DNA from: Bacteroidales bacterium
GTDB lineage: Bacteria; Bacteroidota; Bacteroidia; Bacteroidales; UBA1715
DNA: 8,704 nucleotides
Reading direction: 5' to 3'
NCBI GenBank assembly: GCA_031262005.1
Contig: JAISIO010000051.1
Coordinates: 1 to 8,704 of the forward strand
In this document: piece after piece, positions 6,817 to 8,704 of the stretch
How positions within the stretch are numbered: the stretch's first letter is position 1
Layout: every line of letters starts with the position of its first letter
Translations under genes and position numbers: made by a program
Notes under the pieces: generated by a model
Seen by the model: only the letters and a program-made list of their open reading frames with translations
What the model was told of the DNA's origin: nothing
Database searches by the model: none

Positions 6817-6820
6817 CAAT

Positions 6821-8002
6821 ATGAGCGACCAACGATACAATGCACGCGGTGTTTCTGCCGGAAAAGAAGATGTGCACAATGCCATAAAAAACATTGACAA
6901 AGGACTGTACCCCAAAGCATTTTGTAAAATAATTCCCGATATTTTGGGTGGCGATGCCGATTATTGCAACATAATGCACGCCGACGGTGCTGGCACAAAA
7001 TCGTCGTTGGCGTATATGTATTGGCGCGAAACGGGCGATGTGTCTGTTTGGAAAGGCATTGCACAAGATGCGCTGATTATGAACATTGACGACCTGCTGT
7101 GTGTGGGCGCAGTCGATAATATTCTGGTTTCGTCTACTATCGGACGGAATAAACTGCTTATTCCGGGTGAAGTAATTTCGGCTATTATCAACGGAACCGA
7201 TGAACTTTTGCAAGAATTGCGCGAAATGGGCATTGGAGTGCACAGCACCGGTGGCGAAACTGCCGATGTGGGCGATTTGGTGCGCACCATTATTGTGGAT
7301 AGCACCGTAACCTGCCGCATGAAACGCTCAGATGTGATAGATAATGCCAATATTACGGCAGGCGATGTAATTGTGGGTTTGGCATCGTTCGGACAGGCAA
7401 GCTACGAAAAAGAATACAACGGCGGCATGGGCAGCAATGGCTTGACTTCGGCGCGCCACGATGTGTTTGCAAAATATTTGACCGAAAAATACCCCGAAAG
7501 TTACGATGCTGCCGTTCCGCAAGAATTGGTGTATTCCGGAGGATTGCAATTGACCGACCTTGTAGAAACGCAGCACGCAGCACAGCCACACATAACTGCC
7601 GGAAAATTAGTGCTTTCGCCAACGCGGACCTACGCTCCGGTGGTGAAAAAACTGTTAGACGTACTTCGTCCCCACATTCACGGAATGGTGCATTGCTCGG
7701 GTGGCGCGCAAACAAAAATCTTGCATTTTATAGACAATCTCCGAATTGTGAAAGATAATCTTTTTCCGGTTCCGCCATTATTCAAAATCATTCAAGAGCA
7801 ATCGGGTACCGACTGGAAAGAAATGTACAAAGTGTTCAACATGGGGCACCGCTTGGAAGTGTACATTGCTCCCGAACACGCCGAACAAGTGATTGCTATT
7901 GCAAAATCCTTCAATATTGATGCGCAAATTGTGGGAAGAGTGGAAGCGAATAATACAAAAGAATTGGTAATTACCTCGGAATTCGGAACGTTTGAATATT
8001 AA
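6821..8002 (+). CDS. purM: Phosphoribosylformylglycinamidine cyclo-ligase (AIR synthase)
   Basis: Cytoplasmic enzyme of de novo purine synthesis that converts FGAM and ATP to AIR, ADP and Pi. The 393-residue protein shows PurM/PurL-superfamily landmarks in order. HADGAGTKSSLA is at 53-64, DALIMNIDDLLCVGA at 83-97 and GGETADVGD at 144-152. SNGLTSAR is at 205-212, LSPTRTYAPVV at 265-275, HCSGGAQTKI at 291-300 and VFNMGHRLEV at 338-347. It is longer than the ~345-residue E. coli enzyme, as is usual for the Bacteroidales version it closely resembles. The ATG at 6821 gives the expected MSDQRYNARGVSAGKEDVHN start; there is no Shine-Dalgarno. The stop is TAA followed in frame by TAG. It begins 4 bases after the toxin remnant, so it probably shares a transcript with the antitoxin gene. 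I found no separate promoter with a full consensus in front of it. Confidence 0.95.
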   Translation: MSDQRYNARGVSAGKEDVHNAIKNIDKGLYPKAFCKIIPDILGGDADYCNIMHADGAGTKSSLAYMYWRETGDVSVWKGIAQDALIMNIDDLLCVGAVDNILVSSTIGRNKLLIPGEVISAIINGTDELLQELREMGIGVHSTGGETADVGDLVRTIIVDSTVTCRMKRSDVIDNANITAGDVIVGLASFGQASYEKEYNGGMGSNGLTSARHDVFAKYLTEKYPESYDAAVPQELVYSGGLQLTDLVETQHAAQPHITAGKLVLSPTRTYAPVVKKLLDVLRPHIHGMVHCSGGAQTKILHFIDNLRIVKDNLFPVPPLFKIIQEQSGTDWKEMYKVFNMGHRLEVYIAPEHAEQVIAIAKSFNIDAQIVGRVEANNTKELVITSEFGTFEY

Positions 8003-8054
8003 TAGCGTTGCACTTGGGTAATACATATTGAAAAATCACTAAAAAAACCAAGAT

Positions 8055-8704
8055 ATGATAGATTTAATACAGCAAGGTTGGACTTTTTTTATTCAGCTAT
8101 TGAGTGATACGAATGGAACGTTGCATTACTTTGTTTCGGAGTATGGCACATGGTTGTATGCCTTCTTATTTGTAATTATTTTTTGCGAAACAGGTTTGGT
8201 GGTAACGCCGTTTTTACCCGGCGATTCGCTCCTGTTTATAGCCGGCACTATTGCTATCAATCCCGAAAATTCGCTACACATATATTGGCTTGCGGCTATT
8301 TTAATTGTTGCGGCAATATTGGGCGATGCGCTCAATTACACCATCGGGCGATTTTTTGGCGAGAAACTATTCAGTAATCCCGATTCCAAAATATTCAAGC
8401 AGGAATATTTGAAAAAAACAAACGAATTTTACGAAAAACACGGTGGAAAAACCATCATATTGGCTCGTTTTGTTCCCATTGTGCGCACGTTTGCACCGTT
8501 TGTAGCAGGCATGAGCCGAATGACGTATAAACATTTTTTCTCGTTCAATGTGATTGGCGGCATTGCATGGGTCGTTCTTTTTCTGACCGCAGGTGCGCTT
8601 TTGGGAACAGTGGAATGGGTTGAACATAATATAGAAAAGGTTGCAATACTTATTATATTTATCTCCATTCTGCCCGCCATATTTGAAGTGTTGAAAGCTA
8701 AAAG
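8055..8704 (+). CDS. DedA/SNARE-associated (VTT-domain) membrane protein, 3'-truncated by window edge
   Basis: Inner-membrane protein of the DedA family, whose members are linked to lipid (undecaprenyl-phosphate/phospholipid) translocation and membrane homeostasis. The 216 codons present have no stop before the window ends. The conserved FCETGLVVTPFLPGDSLLF (43-61) holds the family's E45 and D57. GDALNYTIGRFFG is at 90-102 and the ARFVPIVRTFAPFVAGM segment at 137-153 carries R138 and R144. Hydrophobic segments lie at ~33-52, ~58-68, ~76-92, ~163-184 and ~196-212. It starts 52 bases after purM with no terminator or clear promoter between them and no Shine-Dalgarno. The start is chosen as the first ATG giving the usual short N-terminal helix. 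Only a short C-terminus should be missing. The exact subfamily and substrate cannot be read from sequence. Confidence 0.93.
   Translation, partial: MIDLIQQGWTFFIQLLSDTNGTLHYFVSEYGTWLYAFLFVIIFCETGLVVTPFLPGDSLLFIAGTIAINPENSLHIYWLAAILIVAAILGDALNYTIGRFFGEKLFSNPDSKIFKQEYLKKTNEFYEKHGGKTIILARFVPIVRTFAPFVAGMSRMTYKHFFSFNVIGGIAWVVLFLTAGALLGTVEWVEHNIEKVAILIIFISILPAIFEVLKAK

Overview
The window looks like a chromosomal segment of a Bacteroidota (probably Bacteroidales) bacterium. Three things point there. The AlaRS, AIR synthase and DedA sequences have Bacteroidales-like motif variants. Two proteins carry type IX secretion (T9SS) type A C-terminal sorting domains. The promoters fit the Bacteroidota pattern TTG-N(~20)-TAnnTTTG rather than the sigma70 consensus. 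This assignment rests on reading by eye; no database search was done.

Layout: (1) 1-2355, plus strand, is the 3' nine-tenths of alaS. (2) 2356-2437 is a short gap between convergent genes with no convincing terminator. (3) 2438-6194, minus strand, is a tight three-gene unit encoding exported proteins. In transcription order these are an S74-type self-cleaving/chaperone ('tail fiber') protein with a T9SS sorting domain, an unrecognised T9SS-sorted protein, and a secreted calcineurin-like metallophosphoesterase with an N-terminal Fn3/PAP-like domain and a beta-rich C-terminus. Spacing is 11 and 5 bases, and the second gene has a near-perfect Shine-Dalgarno that overlaps the stop of the first. 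(4) 6195-6460 is a divergent control region. It holds a Bacteroidota-type promoter for the minus-strand unit, an 18-base T homopolymer just behind that promoter, a 17-base direct repeat with period 28, and a candidate promoter for the plus-strand genes. (5) 6461-6816, plus strand, is a small antitoxin gene followed, with an ATGA overlap, by the first ~30 codons of a PIN-domain (VapC-like) toxin that has lost its remainder. (6) 6821-8002 is purM, starting 4 bases after the toxin remnant stops. (7) 8055-8704 is a DedA-family membrane protein running off the window.

Functionally this is ordinary housekeeping DNA (alaS, purM, dedA) interrupted by two accessory insertions: a cell-surface/secreted protein operon and a decayed toxin-antitoxin locus. 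The points most worth following up are these: the S74 protein's self-cleavage site lies between its passenger and its T9SS signal; the homopolymer sits directly behind the surface-operon promoter; and purM now appears to lie downstream of the promoter of a decapitated VapBC module. I see no clearly new defence or mobile system here.
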